NCBI GenBank assembly: GCA_018105865.1
Contig: CM030865.1
Span: 6,763,198 to 6,827,197, forward strand
Length of the DNA: 64,000 nt
Origin: Metaphire vulgaris
Taxonomy: Eukaryota; Annelida; Clitellata; Crassiclitellata; Megascolecidae
Direction: 5' to 3'
How positions within the stretch are numbered: the first letter of the stretch is position 1; the number at the start of each line of letters is the position of its first letter. The position numbers and the translations under genes were made by a program. The notes beneath the pieces were generated by a model. It did no database searches, was not told the DNA's origin, and saw only the letters and a list, made by a program, of their open reading frames with translations. This document shows positions 22,478 to 32,700 of this stretch, one piece after another.

Positions 22478-25400
22478 TTAGGAGGGAAATTGAACGGACG
22501 CAGGTGTAAATGAAAAGAAAACCTTGTCGCGTTTATGGTTGATGGTGTTGCGAAACTGTGCATCTGTTTTGTGCAGCCAATCCAACCATCCAGTCACTCC
22601 ATAGTTGCAGTTGAACCTTCAAATGGAAAATTGTAAACTACACTGTACTGGTTTTTAATGGCTATACATTCCTGATGATGAGGAGGAGTAGGATAACAGT
22701 GAAAAATGCCTATGTTTTATGCAGAAAACACATTAAGTGCATTAAGGCTTATAACTAAAAGGCCAGCTTTCTACTTTTCAGTATGTAGTAAGTGCTGTCG
22801 TTCTTCTTGTGGCAAAAGATGCTTGATACTCAACATATCAGAATTTATGCTGACCACCCTCCATTGGCTTCCAATTTCTGACCACTTTGAGTTCAAGCAA
22901 AATTCTTTTGGAAGTATCCTTCTGGCTGGCTAAAGTGCCTAGCACGTATTCATGCATTTATCAGATTATTACCGGTAATGTTCTTGGCAGTTTACTGACA
23001 TCTTGCAATTTTTTGGGCTACCCGGTAATCATGGGGACTGTGGTCTATTCATCATTTTCAAAGAATCAATGCCGTTCTCTACACTGCCTCCACATTGATC
23101 TGGATGTTTCCATTTGTTCACTGTCAACATGTCTTGTCTTATTCACCATGTCATTGACTATCCGAGCTACATTGAAAGATGGCTTTCCAGTCTTTGCTTG
23201 AAGTTTCATCTCTGGTCATGATCTGTTTAAGCTCCTTATGTTAAATTTGTAGCAAATACTGATCTGCAAAGGTATATTAATTAGACTGGTGCTAAAACAC
23301 TTTTCAATGGTTGGTAATATAATATATCATATGCTACATTTTAGGCACATATTGAATATCATATTCAAAAACCTACTTGAGATGGTGGAAGTCGTGAAAC
23401 TCTGGTGATGAAAGTAATGGCAGATGATATCCACTGTGGTGTACAATTGTTGTTTGCATTGCAAGACTCATCCAAATCCAGGTTGTTAGGAGGTGTGATC
23501 TCATGACTATTGGACCAAGAACAAATGGTAGGATGTTGGCCAGAACATGTTCTATTGGATGAGCATAAATACAAATGATGCCAACAGGTGCCGTCCATTC
23601 ATGATGCTTCTTGTGTATCCACTTGTACAGTGGACCCCAATGGAACAGTCTGAAGATAGGCAACAGCATCATGTATAAAAGCAATGATTTTGATCAAAGT
23701 CATTTGAACAGTTCAGCATAATCATCATCATCATCATACCCGGTAGTTGCTTTCTGCCTTCTCATTAGCAGCAATAGCTAGACACAAAACTTATCCATTT
23801 ATTTTGTCTGTTGTTACCTGTAGAGTCTCTTTCCATGATTACTGATATCATATATCTTTCAAAGTCTTCTTTGACGTTATCCATCCACCAGTGGCGTCAA
23901 TCTGTAGTAAAAGTTGTGAGGGTCCACCCTTGTCCCTAACCTTAACCCTAAATCTTTTAGCATAATTCTTACAGTGTATCACTTATTAATGTTCCAAAAT
24001 ACCATATGCTGATAATATCTACGTGTATTATCTATCCAGCACATCAATTTATTAAATAATCGTACAATGGTACAATATAGATTTATTCAGATTTTCGTGA
24101 GGGTCCAATGCATTGTGGACCCTCGCAACCAAATTTTAGTGAGGGCCCAGACCCCAGGACCCTCACGGGATCGACGCCTATGCCATCCACTTTTTCCTAG
24201 GCCTTCCTCTTCCACTCTTGCCTTCTTTGTATGTGTAGAGTGCTTTTATATGGAGGTTTGTTGTCTTTCATTCTATTTACATGTCCATACCATCTACAGC
24301 AGCGGTTCTCAACCTTTATAGAGCCGCGACCTCTTCAATTCAATTCCCCATGATGTGGCGACCCCGACCCCTAACCATATAAAATCACTTTCGTTCATAA
24401 TGTAAACTGTTGAAAATAATAATGCTACAACAATTAAAATGTTTGAACTAAATCTGATTCAATTATCTGCAATGCCTGTCCTCGAATGGCAATTATAGTA
24501 AAAAAAACTAGTAACCACCAATGGGAAAATTTTGTACAATTACAAGTCTTGCGTATCAAAAAAGAGACAACCCCATATTTATTTCTGTTAATTGGTCAAC
24601 ATCCAGTGCTAACTATTCACAATGTTTTCTCAGCTCATTTGTTCTCTATGTCGAACCCGTTGGGGGTAAAATTGTGTTTTAATGTTCTAAATCAGGTGTG
24701 TCAAATTCATTTAATTAAGGGGCCGTCCATATAGTACGTACACACCGAGGGGGAGGGGGGTTTGAGATTTAGGCGATTTTGCTTACAGAAGCATACGGGG
24801 GAGGGGGTTCACGACTGAATTTGTACCTACGCATATTCAAATCTATAAATAGATAGAAGGCTGGTATATTCACACAAACATTTGATTTGAACAAAATTAC
24901 TTTCTCACGGTTAAACAAAGGGTCCCGACTATTGTTCCCACGGTTATTTAATTATTAAAAACCTTTAATTTAATAGTAAGCAAATGCTTTTTGGCTATGG
25001 CTAAAAATTAATTTTCACCATGCAGGGGGAGGGGGTTTGCTAATTTGTACGTACGCATAGGGGTAACCAAAATGTACGGTGTGCAACAGGGGGGGTTGAA
25101 AATATGACTTTTTTGTGTACGTACTATATGGATGGCCCCTAGAGTGGGCCACATAAAAGTCTTTGTGATTGTCGCAGGCCTGATTTGTACATAACATTAG
25201 CACAAACTATAGTAAGCCTATTACACAAAACAGTATATAAACAGAAGACTAAAGGCATGTTCAAAACTTGTTTCAAAAAATTTTATTTCATTTCTCATCT
25301 CATCTTGCTCTCTGCCAACTCTTTAGAGGCAATCGCTAGAGAGGCTAGACACAAAACTTTTCCAAGAAGTTACATCTTCTGTTAATCATCTTCCTTCTAT

Positions 25401-28400
25401 GATTGAAATTCCCTTCATGTTCAATCTTCTCTGATGTTGTCCATCCACTTTTTCCTGGGTCTTCCTTTATTTCCTTCTATTTGAGTGTAGAGTGTCTTGT
25501 ATGGTAGTCTCCTTTCATCCATTCTGTTGATGTGTACATACCAGTTGAGTCTTTTCCTTCTAATTTTGTCCATAATTGTATCCTTTAGGCTGATACGCTG
25601 CCTGATGTCTTCGTTTCTTATCTTTTGTAGCCGGGTTATTCCAAGGATTTTCCGTAAGCAGGTCATTTCGGCCACTAGTAGCCTCTGTTCATCTGTTTCT
25701 TTCATGCTCCATGTTTCTGCACTGTATATTATTTGTGGGACAACTTATGGTGTTGCATATTGTGACTTTTGTGTTTATGGTTATGCCCTTGCTGCTCCAG
25801 ATTTTTCGTAATCTCCCCATCGTTTGCAGTCCTTTGGCGATTTTTTATTTAATATCCTCTTGATGTCTCCCATTACTGATAATTTCTCCTCCAACATAGG
25901 TGAAACTTTCAACTTGTTCAATTGTTGTATTCTCTAATGCTATTTTGATTTGAGCCTTTCCTTTTCTGCTGACTGACATGGTTTTTGTTTTCTTGGGGTT
26001 AATAGTACCGGTAAGTCCGAATTTTGTGCTTGTTTGATTGACTGTTTCTATTGTATGTAAAAAAATTGAGCTTCATATATGTAATTTCAGATTTTCATGC
26101 ATGTACTTTGTGAAATGGATTAAATAAATTAACTTTGCTTAGACATAAAGTTTTTCCTTGTATTCAGCCACATACTTGCAGGCCGGATGAAAGCTTTTGC
26201 GGGGTCGTATGTTTTCCACCCCTGTTCTAAATTATTATGACAGCCAATGATATATTATGCTTTGGTACTATTATACCTGTGAGTGTAGTAGAATCCAATT
26301 TCCTCAAAAACAACAAATGCAGCCAGATGAACAGTAACTGTAAGCACAGAAGGTAAGTTGTCTGGAGCATAAGAAAATCCATTCCAAGTCTTGATAAGGT
26401 TCAGAATGGCTGTCACTGGAATGCCAACCAGCAACTGATTGATCAAAGCAGTGCCAATAGCATTCCTCAACTTTCCACTGTCAACCTATAAGCCAACTTA
26501 AGGCAGTCAGTTGGGAAATTGTAGGCCAACATTTGCTTAATTTATTGATACAATATTTTGATCTTTAAAGTATTGAGTAGTCTTACTCATAATTTATAAT
26601 TTAGTAGTAACAGTTTTCTTGGATAAAGAAGATTTTCATTGCGTCCTTGTCGTCAAAAGGACAAAAGCATGTCTTCAACATCTACAACCGATACTGCAAA
26701 ATTGACTAGGAGCATAGCATGCATATAGTTGGTGTTGTGGTTGTGCTGCTGTTGTAGCCACACTGACAGATTATGAATTTTTGCATGACATTAAATTTTT
26801 AAAGTTTCTTATATTACAAAACATGTAGCATTTGCAAAAGCTTTAAAGGGTTTCCTATTTTAATTGCCAGTACAATTAAATATGAAATATGCTATTTCTG
26901 GCAATTGCAGTGTACACATTTGACCTCATCCTTTAGTTGGATGGAATCAGGTTTTTTATCCTGGTACGTACAGTGGTTTTTATACACGTATTTTAAGGGA
27001 TAATACTGTACTTAATCATTACTTACTTAACAAGCTAAGAAATTTGATTTAGCTCTGCAAAAGGAAGCCACACATTGTTTCTTTTGAATGATAGAAATGA
27101 CATATGTAGGCTATACAGTACACATTTATGCAACCAAATAACTTACGGTACTCTATGTGACCATGAGAAAATAAGACAATATGATGAATGAATCAGCATT
27201 ACATTTTATGATACAAATGCTTGAATGTTGATATTTATAAGATCCGTTGATGCCAATATTGCTTATTTAAGAGAGAAAGGAAGACATGCAGATTTGCTTG
27301 CTGCATTTGTTACTGACCGGTTCATTCTTTCCTGGCTGTGTTTTGTATTTCTTCATCCATTTTGGATATCCAGTGAAATCAACTAGCATAAGAAATCCGC
27401 ATAAGGTCCAGAAAATGGTGAATACCAGAATGGAACTGCCTAAATCGTATAATCATAGCAGACAAAAGTTTTAGGCATTTCAATGATTTGCATAAGGACA
27501 GTGGCGTAGCCAGGATTTTCCAAAGGGGGTTACAACCAACCATTTCCGACTTCAAAAATCCTGACAAGGAAAAAAGGTCGTGACCTATTATTTTGCTTGG
27601 TTAAGTTAGTTATAAGTTATATTATAGCTAAATGTACAACTATATTCATTTTTTCTTTTTTTTCTTTTTTTGTTACCTTAAACCCGATTTTGGCACCCCT
27701 CCACGGTCCATCCTCAGAATAATAATACACAATTTAAAAAATGTTGGTTCGCCAGCCAATAGGGGGATTTAAACCCCAAACCCCCTTGGCAACGCCACTG
27801 CATTAGGAACCCTGACCCTGTCAATTGAAGGTTTCAGGCACAAATCTAGGTTTAATTAATATTTAAAAGATGATGTGCCTTATTTAATGTCAATGCTGCC
27901 TATGACAATCAATCATTGGACTGCTTCCATATCAGGGGCCTCTGCTGAACTGCCAGTATTGTAACTCAGTCCCCACACTTTTATTCTTCATTTTCTGCAG
28001 TATGGATGTCAGGTGACATTTGACCCTACAATGTACAGGTGTACAAACAATGCCCCTGCTGTAGCATTTAAGAGGATTCAGAGGCCTTTCATTCCGGGGA
28101 AGGTACCGATGTCCGATAATTGCAGAACTACAATAGAAAAGGTAAACAAAATAAATGAATCATGTTGTCCTGAAACAACAATGTGGATATGGATCATAAG
28201 TTGTTAATATCACCAATTTGCTGTTCTGTCACAGCCCAGAATACTTATGTCCTTCAAAACTCGGAAAACTACATTCTACAATTAGAAACCTGAAAAGATT
28301 ACTGTTTATATGGTGAAAATGATTATATGGTTTATATAGTGAAATTACAATAGATACTTTAAAATATTTCATTGGAAAGGTTTCTCTTTAAATGGTGAAA

Positions 28401-29911
28401 TAAAGTTTCATGATGTTAAACCTATGAAGCTGTCAGTTATTTGTTTTTCAATTGTCAACATTTTAAAGTGGTAAAATATCAAATAAGTTTTAAAAGTGTT
28501 GCTATTTTTATAATTACTACCAGTGTGGTTAATGTTCTGTTCCTGTTATCTGTAATTGAAAAGTCACATAATGTCATAAATATGCTGAACACAGACTATT
28601 TATTCAATATCCATATTCAATGATAGTGCCAAGATCTTTTCCCAATGGCTTTCTACTCTTCCTTGAACCTATTCCCTTTCACATTTGATCTTATTTTCTT
28701 CTGACTTCCAGCATTTCAGACATTGAGTGATTCGGCCACAGCCAATATTGTGCTTTCAAGGAAATTGCTTAAAAGCAACTGCAGGCTATTTCCCAGGAAT
28801 TTGTGTTTGGGGAAGGGGGGTTGTCCCATAATTGCATCGGGTGTCAATTTTCAGTGTTTCATCTAGACTCCTTGGACTTAGATGGAATAGAAATGGGCAG
28901 GGAAGGTGGCGGGGGTTCGATGCTTGGGCTCCGGAAAAAAGGAAAATAGGAAAATACAAGTCAGAAATATGATTTCCGTTGTCTTCTCTTTCGTTTTCAT
29001 ACGATCCATTCTAATTTTTGTAGAGTCATTTAAAGTCATTTAAAGTGGCTCAAGTTTCAATTTCCAGAATTCCCTTTAGAATTTTAAATGAATAGTTTTA
29101 ACATCAGTCTGTTTTGGTGATAGCCAACGCCACCCCTGCACCCCTAGGAATGGGTGTAGGGGCAGAGGGTGTCTGTCACAAACTGGGGTGTAACCTGCCC
29201 TCGCTGGGGCGTAGGCAAATCCCTAAGCAACTGTTGCAATAGCTTGTTCAACTTATGCAGTGTCTCTGTCAATGAACTGACTTGGTCACCATGATGTGAC
29301 TTGATGTCAAGTAGGTTTTCAGTTGCTTAGCCAATAAAAAGATGACTGTTGCTTTTGCAATTGGTCACACCTTAGAAGAGAATTTTGTCACTTATAAGAA
29401 GTTGCAGGTTCCACCACTCATAGACCAAAGTTTAAATGATTTCAGAAATGTTAATATAATATCTGGATAGCACTTTTTACTACATATTCTGGGCTTCTTT
29501 TGTGTGCAAGAGACAGCACATTCCATGTTGCGAAAGTAAGGTGAATTGACCATCTTCCAGAAAACCCACATTGAAGTAGCATCCATCCTCCTAGATTACT
29601 TTTAAGTTGATGCACATAATTCAATATGCTTGGACCAAAATGACTTCCAGGCGACTGATTGAGATTGGTCACTGTTGTTTTCTTTGTAAGTTTGGATTTG
29701 CAACATAATTAATTTTTCTGATTGGAATAATAATAATCATAATCATAATCATAATTATAATGCACTTCTATAGCACCATTTATAATACCCAAGGGTATCA
29801 GGCAAATGGTTCAAACTGGCGACTGCAGCCGAACAAGGAGACCCAATAACACCCTTATCCTTTATCACATACTTTGAGCACATGCTGGAAGAAATAAACG
29901 GCAACGCAGGA

Positions 29912-29966
<55 letters not shown>

Positions 29967-30035
29967 CGGTGATGATGACGGTGATGATGACGGTGATGAT
30001 GACGGTGATGATGACAGTGATGATGACGGTGATGG

Positions 30036-30081
<46 letters not shown>

Positions 30082-31111
30082 GGGTATCAATCGATGGTAC
30101 TTCAAATCCATCCACAAAAGAAGACCAGGTCATTCCAGAGATCAGTGAGAGGGAAACAGCAAGACATATATTAGAAAGCAAATCCATCTGAGTAACGTGT
30201 AAACATGTGCTTCTATATATCTTCATTATTTCAAAAGCAAGCTTAATAAATGGCCTTCCAGTAGTATAACAGCTCATGGATATTCTGCAAATATTTTCAA
30301 ACTGACACTGTTGAGCTTTGGTTCTTATTTTATTTCTCAGACTCAACTGTATGCACAGTTCTGTCCTATTTTATGAAATTATTTGACATTCTTCATCTAC
30401 ATCTGTAATGTGTGAAAAATTTGACAGCACAGCTCATACTGTAACTGATTTGAGTAAGTAATAGTGGAAGAGCGATAGTCAAATAAATTTGCAATTGGAC
30501 ATTTTTGTATTTTTGAATGTTTTATTTATTAGATGAAATTTGTGACTTCACTTGGGGTTTGCATCTCAGAGGGCACTTCAAAATGAGTTTGTACTACTCA
30601 AAGGGGGCAGCAACATCATTGCCGTATTTCAAGTGCTTGTATCTGCCAATCAGTTATCCAAATGAATTATTGCATTGCTTCAGTTGGTCTGCAATAAAAT
30701 GGATTGTGGCCTATTTTACAAATAGCCAAAATGACAAAGATGAGATTTTTGGAGTATTTGAAGTTTGGCAACATTTTAGCTTTGTACATTTAATGTTACA
30801 AAAGCAGGTTAATTGTTTGATTTGTTGATGTTGAAAATAAATTGTGACTGTCTAGGAAGATAATGTTCAGTAACTAATCCGAAACCTTGGAGTGATTTCG
30901 TGAGTATATTGTCTGAAGCTTTTGCTATAAAAAACAATTATTTAAAAATATAAATTCGTCCAGAGCTTTTCATTAAAGTAGACTGTAATAATTATAGCAA
31001 ATATAATAATAAGTACATTTTGATCATTTACATACCAATGACGTCCATGTAGAATCCATTTCCATCAAAAAACTTGTAAACAATGCTCCAGATGGATTGT
31101 ATCAAAGTCAT
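22478..31111 (-). CDS. FAXDC2-like fatty acid hydroxylase/sterol desaturase superfamily protein, five exons
   Basis: Minus-strand exons in coding order: 31111-31036, 27439-27318, 26485-26277, 23649-23377, 22616-22478. They join in frame (819 nt, 272 residues plus stop) with GT-AG sites at every junction. The order and wording follow vertebrate FAXDC2: LVDFTGYPKWMKKYK in exon 2, AAFVVFEEIGFYYTHR in exon 3, YKWIHKKHHEWTAP and YAHPIEH in exon 4, GVTGWLDWLHKTDAQFR in exon 5. All three di-iron histidine boxes are intact: HX3H at 135-139, HX2HH at 148-152 and HX2HH at 221-225. The family comprises ER membrane oxidases related to C4-methylsterol oxidase and C5-sterol desaturase. The substrate here is unknown. 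Membrane segments lie in exons 2 and 3. The start is in a short first exon with an in-frame stop ten codons upstream. A longer N-terminus from an unseen 5' exon is possible. Introns are full of transposons. Confidence 0.92.
22700..23200 (+). mobile_element. possible decayed CR1/L2 LINE fragment
   Basis: Broken plus-strand frames contain LTTLHWLPISDHFEFK, which resembles the LHWLPI..RI.FK block near the C-terminus of CR1/L2 pol, followed by weak continuation. It lies in the last intron of the FAXDC2-like gene on the opposite strand. Similar wording recurs at 38420-38460. Low certainty. Confidence 0.4.
23718..24297 (-). mobile_element. RTE-like LINE 3' fragment with (CAT)n tail, interrupted by a hAT element
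   Basis: On the plus strand: a (CAT)n tail at about 23720-23738, then the antisense of an RTE-like pol C-terminus, ending near 24297. The words TTATCCATCCAC and CCATCCACTTTTTCCTAGG, split by the insertion at 23889-24182, are continuous in the related copy at 25380-25460. 5'-truncated. Confidence 0.7.
23889..24182. mobile_element. hAT-type MITE nested in a LINE, perfect 8-bp duplication
   Basis: Left end CAGTGGCGTC and right end GACGCCTATG are inverted repeats in eight of ten positions. The flanking duplication ccatccac is exact (23881-23888 and 24183-24190). The interior is non-coding. The host LINE sequence is restored to continuity if the element and one duplication are removed. Confidence 0.85.
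24297..24690. mobile_element. hAT terminal remnant
   Basis: Begins with AGCAGCGGTTCTCAACCTTT, the terminal wording of a widespread hAT (Charlie-like) family, and continues into ATAGAGCCGCGACC. The opposite terminus is not present before the next element at 24693, so it is a truncated copy. Confidence 0.55.
24718..25140. mobile_element. inverted-repeat MITE (GGGGCCRTCCATATAG type)
   Basis: The left end AGGGGCCGTCCATATAGTAC and the inverted right end AGGGGCCATCCATATAGTAC match over about 25 bases with one difference. The interior has two G-rich runs (GGGGGAGGGGGTT) facing inward from each side. No clear target duplication could be read. The superfamily is not assigned. Nested inside the hAT element at 24693-26224. 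Confidence 0.75.
25250..26030 (-). mobile_element. RTE-like LINE pol C-terminal fragment
   Basis: A minus-strand frame at 25421-25705 carries LRKILGITRLQKIRNEDIRQ, RKRLNWYVHINRM and GNKGRPRKKWMDNI. Upstream, to about 26010, are broken frames with a VESFTYVGGEI-like block. This is the post-reverse-transcriptase end of an RTE-like LINE. Nested inside a hAT element. Confidence 0.75.
27499..27800. mobile_element. hAT-type MITE with 8-bp duplication (7/8)
   Basis: Left terminus CAGTGGCGTAGCCAGG and inverted right terminus (plus strand CCTTGGCAACGCCACTG) match in about 14 of 16 positions. Flanks cataagga (27491-27498) and cattagga (27801-27808) differ at one base. 302 bp, non-coding, in the first intron region of the FAXDC2-like gene just 5' of its exon 2. 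Confidence 0.85.
28001..28141 (+). other. unassigned putative internal exon
   Basis: A 141-bp stretch, exactly 47 open codons, preceded by a strong pyrimidine tract and acceptor (TTCATTTTCTGCAG) and followed by a donor (GAAAAG then GTAAAC). The translation begins YGCQVTFDPTMYRCTNNAP and holds three cysteines and several prolines. It lies antisense to the FAXDC2-like gene, in the intron between that gene's exons 1 and 2. I find no partner exons on the plus strand and do not recognise the sequence. It could be a piece of a nested gene, a dead exon, or chance. Confidence 0.35.
28782..29224. mobile_element. possible insertion flanked by a 9-bp repeat
   Basis: The 9 bases aagcaactg occur exactly at 28773-28781 and 29225-29233. 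Between them is a G-rich, non-coding segment that starts CAGGCTATTTCCC and ends GGCAAATCCCT. Terminal inversion is weak, so the class is unknown. Confidence 0.35.
29728..30080. repeat. LINE 3' end wording followed by a long (ATG)n/(ATGACGGTG)n microsatellite
   Basis: At 29728-29775 an AT-rich tail and ATGCACTTCTATAGCACC suggest a minus-oriented LINE 3' end. From 29911 to 30080 is a near-pure ATG triplet array with an internal block of GATGATGACGGT units. Frames over it encode poly-Met, poly-His or poly-Ile and are artefacts. Confidence 0.8.
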
Positions 31112-31574
31112 ATTTAGAACTTTAACTCTTCTGCTGCTCTACTTGTCAGTGCAAAAGTTAATGCAATTTGCCAGAAATGCTCGCAGCTATCTTCTTGTTG
31201 TAAACAGGAAGGCAAATCTTGCCAATTTTTGGTTTGACTATGTGACAGTTACAGCTGATTATATTATGCATCATTAGCCTGGCTTTTGACCCTCTTGACG
31301 TCAATAATTGACTGGTGAATATAATCCTTAAGCCTTGAACAATACCTGTTACTGTGAAGTTAAACTGATTGATGTATGTATATTATTTAACATCATCATC
31401 ATCATCATCATCATCCTCAAAATACTAGTCTCATTTGTGAAATTCCTTGACGAATATACCTCCTCTTTCTGGGCTCTGCAGCAACAGCATCTTCCCCATT
31501 CTAAGTATCTGCTCTTCAACTCCTTTGCCTATATATATTATATATATACATACATACATATATATATATATATG

Positions 31575-31621
<47 letters not shown>

Positions 31622-31647
31622 TGTCTCAGAACCCCCAGCAAACACCC

Positions 31648-31678
<31 letters not shown>

Positions 31679-32700
31679 TATATATATATATATATATATA
31701 TGCATTTTACAATTACAATTTTGCCTTAGTATTTTCATGAATTTACTTAGGTGAACTGGAATGAGTTTAATTGCAACAGTGCAATGAGGGATTTTAGTTT
31801 TGCCTTTGGAATAGGTTTTAATCAGATAAATATCTTATACTAACTTGCCCACATTGTCCTGTTAAGTGAATTCATTGACTCTAATTTCTTTCTTGACTGC
31901 AGGAAGTGATTGCTTTTGTTTAGACTGCAGAATATTTCTCATTACAAAATCAATGTCTTTGTTTGCTATAACAAACAACCAAAAACAGTATTCGGTGGTT
32001 CTCACACAGGGCAGTCCCAACTGAACCACTTTAAACCTTGTTATATTATATTATATATTTTATTATATGATACTTGAATTGTAATTTTAGTTTTGGGTAT
32101 TTGTTTTACTAAATTTCATTGAGCTGTTTGCAGCCTTCGAGAGACACACCTGTGTTTAGATATGAAATCTGATCAGTGGATGTCATTGACGTCTTATCTG
32201 CACCTGGAGGTCCACTGGGCAAATGCTGGCCATTGCTTTCTTATCTTTTTCAGTTAAGCATATCTAGCCTGTATTGGTGTTCAGATGGGCCACCGGTTAA
32301 CTATTTCAGTGACTCAAGCTGTGTGGGTTACCAGTTCTGACATCACTGATAGGTGAAATTAATTTCAAAGATAGTGCAGATAAGGAGTTTTGAAATAGTT
32401 GAGTTGAGAATATTTGTGAGAAAAATAGAGTCTATATTAGACTTCTTTGATACTAAAACAGTGTAATACTAATTCAGTCACTTTGAATGACCTAGTGTGA
32501 TCGGGAACGGAGCTAGAACTGTGGTGTCGTTTGTTTCTTTTGGGGAAACAATTTATATGAACTAAATTCTGGATGAGGATTTACATTTTCTTTGACAAAG
32601 AAGAACAAAATTTCGGCCATCACTTGAAAAGGAATTGTATTATTGTCAAATGGTAATGTTGTGAAGTGTACTTTTTGTAAATTTGACCTATAAACAAGAT
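31112..32700. other. divergent intergenic region between FAXDC2-like and macroglobulin genes
   Basis: Presumed to carry both promoters. It holds a short (CAT)n tract at 31391-31415 and a long broken (AT)n tract at about 31530-31702. No TATA-type element can be singled out among the AT-rich DNA. Confidence 0.45.

Larger units (their letters stand above)
24693..26224. mobile_element. hAT-type element with perfect 8-bp duplication and nested insertions
   Basis: Left end CAGGTGTGTCAAATTCATTT and right end ATGTTTTCCACCCCTG are the two termini of the common hAT family whose ends read CAGGGGTGTCAAA. The duplication ttctaaat flanks both sides exactly (24685-24692 and 26225-26232). Two later insertions lie inside it: an inverted-repeat element (24718-25140) and an RTE-like LINE fragment (about 25250-26030). 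It lies in an intron of the FAXDC2-like gene. No transposase. Confidence 0.85.

Noticed and set aside
29755..30346. Long frames encoding poly-His, poly-Ile or poly-Met
   Set aside because: They are translations of the ATG/CAT triplet array at 29911-30080 in different phases. Nothing outside the array looks coding.
31335..31754. 139-codon frame rich in Tyr-Ile
   Set aside because: Driven by the AT dinucleotide tract at 31530-31702, with no conserved flanking residues.
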